Below are positions 5,400-5,404 of a stretch of DNA of 5,404 nucleotides, in pieces (position 1 is the stretch's first letter; each line of letters begins with the position of its first letter). A program made the position numbers and the translations under genes. The notes beneath the pieces were generated by a model that had not been told where the DNA came from, searched no databases, and saw only the letters and a list, made by a program, of their open reading frames with translations. Location: NCBI GenBank assembly GCA_003222835.1, contig QHXE01000854.1, forward strand, positions 1 to 5,404. The letters are read 5' to 3'. This stretch comes from Acidobacteriota bacterium. Its GTDB lineage: Bacteria; Acidobacteriota; Blastocatellia; Pyrinomonadales; Pyrinomonadaceae.

Positions 5400-5404
5400 T
5401 CTGT

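Overview
The window is bacterial chromosomal DNA in which every gene I can support lies on the minus strand. The core is a three-gene operon, read right to left, for a periplasmic molybdenum hydroxylase of the xanthine oxidase family. Its closest remembered relative is the E. coli aldehyde oxidoreductase PaoABC: a Tat-exported [2Fe-2S] subunit (3514-4182), an FAD subunit (2469-3341) and a large molybdenum-cofactor subunit (311-2467). Electrons would run from the aldehyde (or related substrate) at the Mo site through two [2Fe-2S] clusters to FAD. No XdhC/PaoD-type cofactor insertion gene is present in the window.

Downstream (1-181) is the start of another minus-strand gene, cut by the window edge. 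It encodes a clear twin-arginine signal peptide behind a good ribosome binding site, and could begin a second exported redox unit. Upstream of the operon are a tRNA-Gly(CCC) gene (4365-4435), a repeat-rich spacer (4436-4682) and a type II secretion/type IV pilin-like pseudopilin of GspG type (4683-5399).

The most unusual content is in the spacers and in one protein. Four copies of a 33-35 bp imperfect palindrome sit in two spacers, each time as an inverted pair, much like the REP/BIME elements of enterobacteria. One pair splits the first two genes of the operon and could fold into a long hairpin in the mRNA. The spacers also hold a heptanucleotide tandem repeat, an ATCTGTGTG tandem repeat and a near-identical 16-mer on both sides of the tRNA gene. 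The FAD subunit appears to lack, cleanly and in frame, the segment that in PaoB carries two of the cysteine ligands of an extra [4Fe-4S] cluster.

The pseudopilin with an AFTLIELLVVIAIIAIL-type N terminus, weak or absent Shine-Dalgarno sequences and many small spacer repeats suggest the Verrucomicrobiota, perhaps a soil lineage. This taxonomic call is inference from general familiarity, not a search. About 85% of the window is coding, and no transposase, CRISPR array or phage gene is visible.
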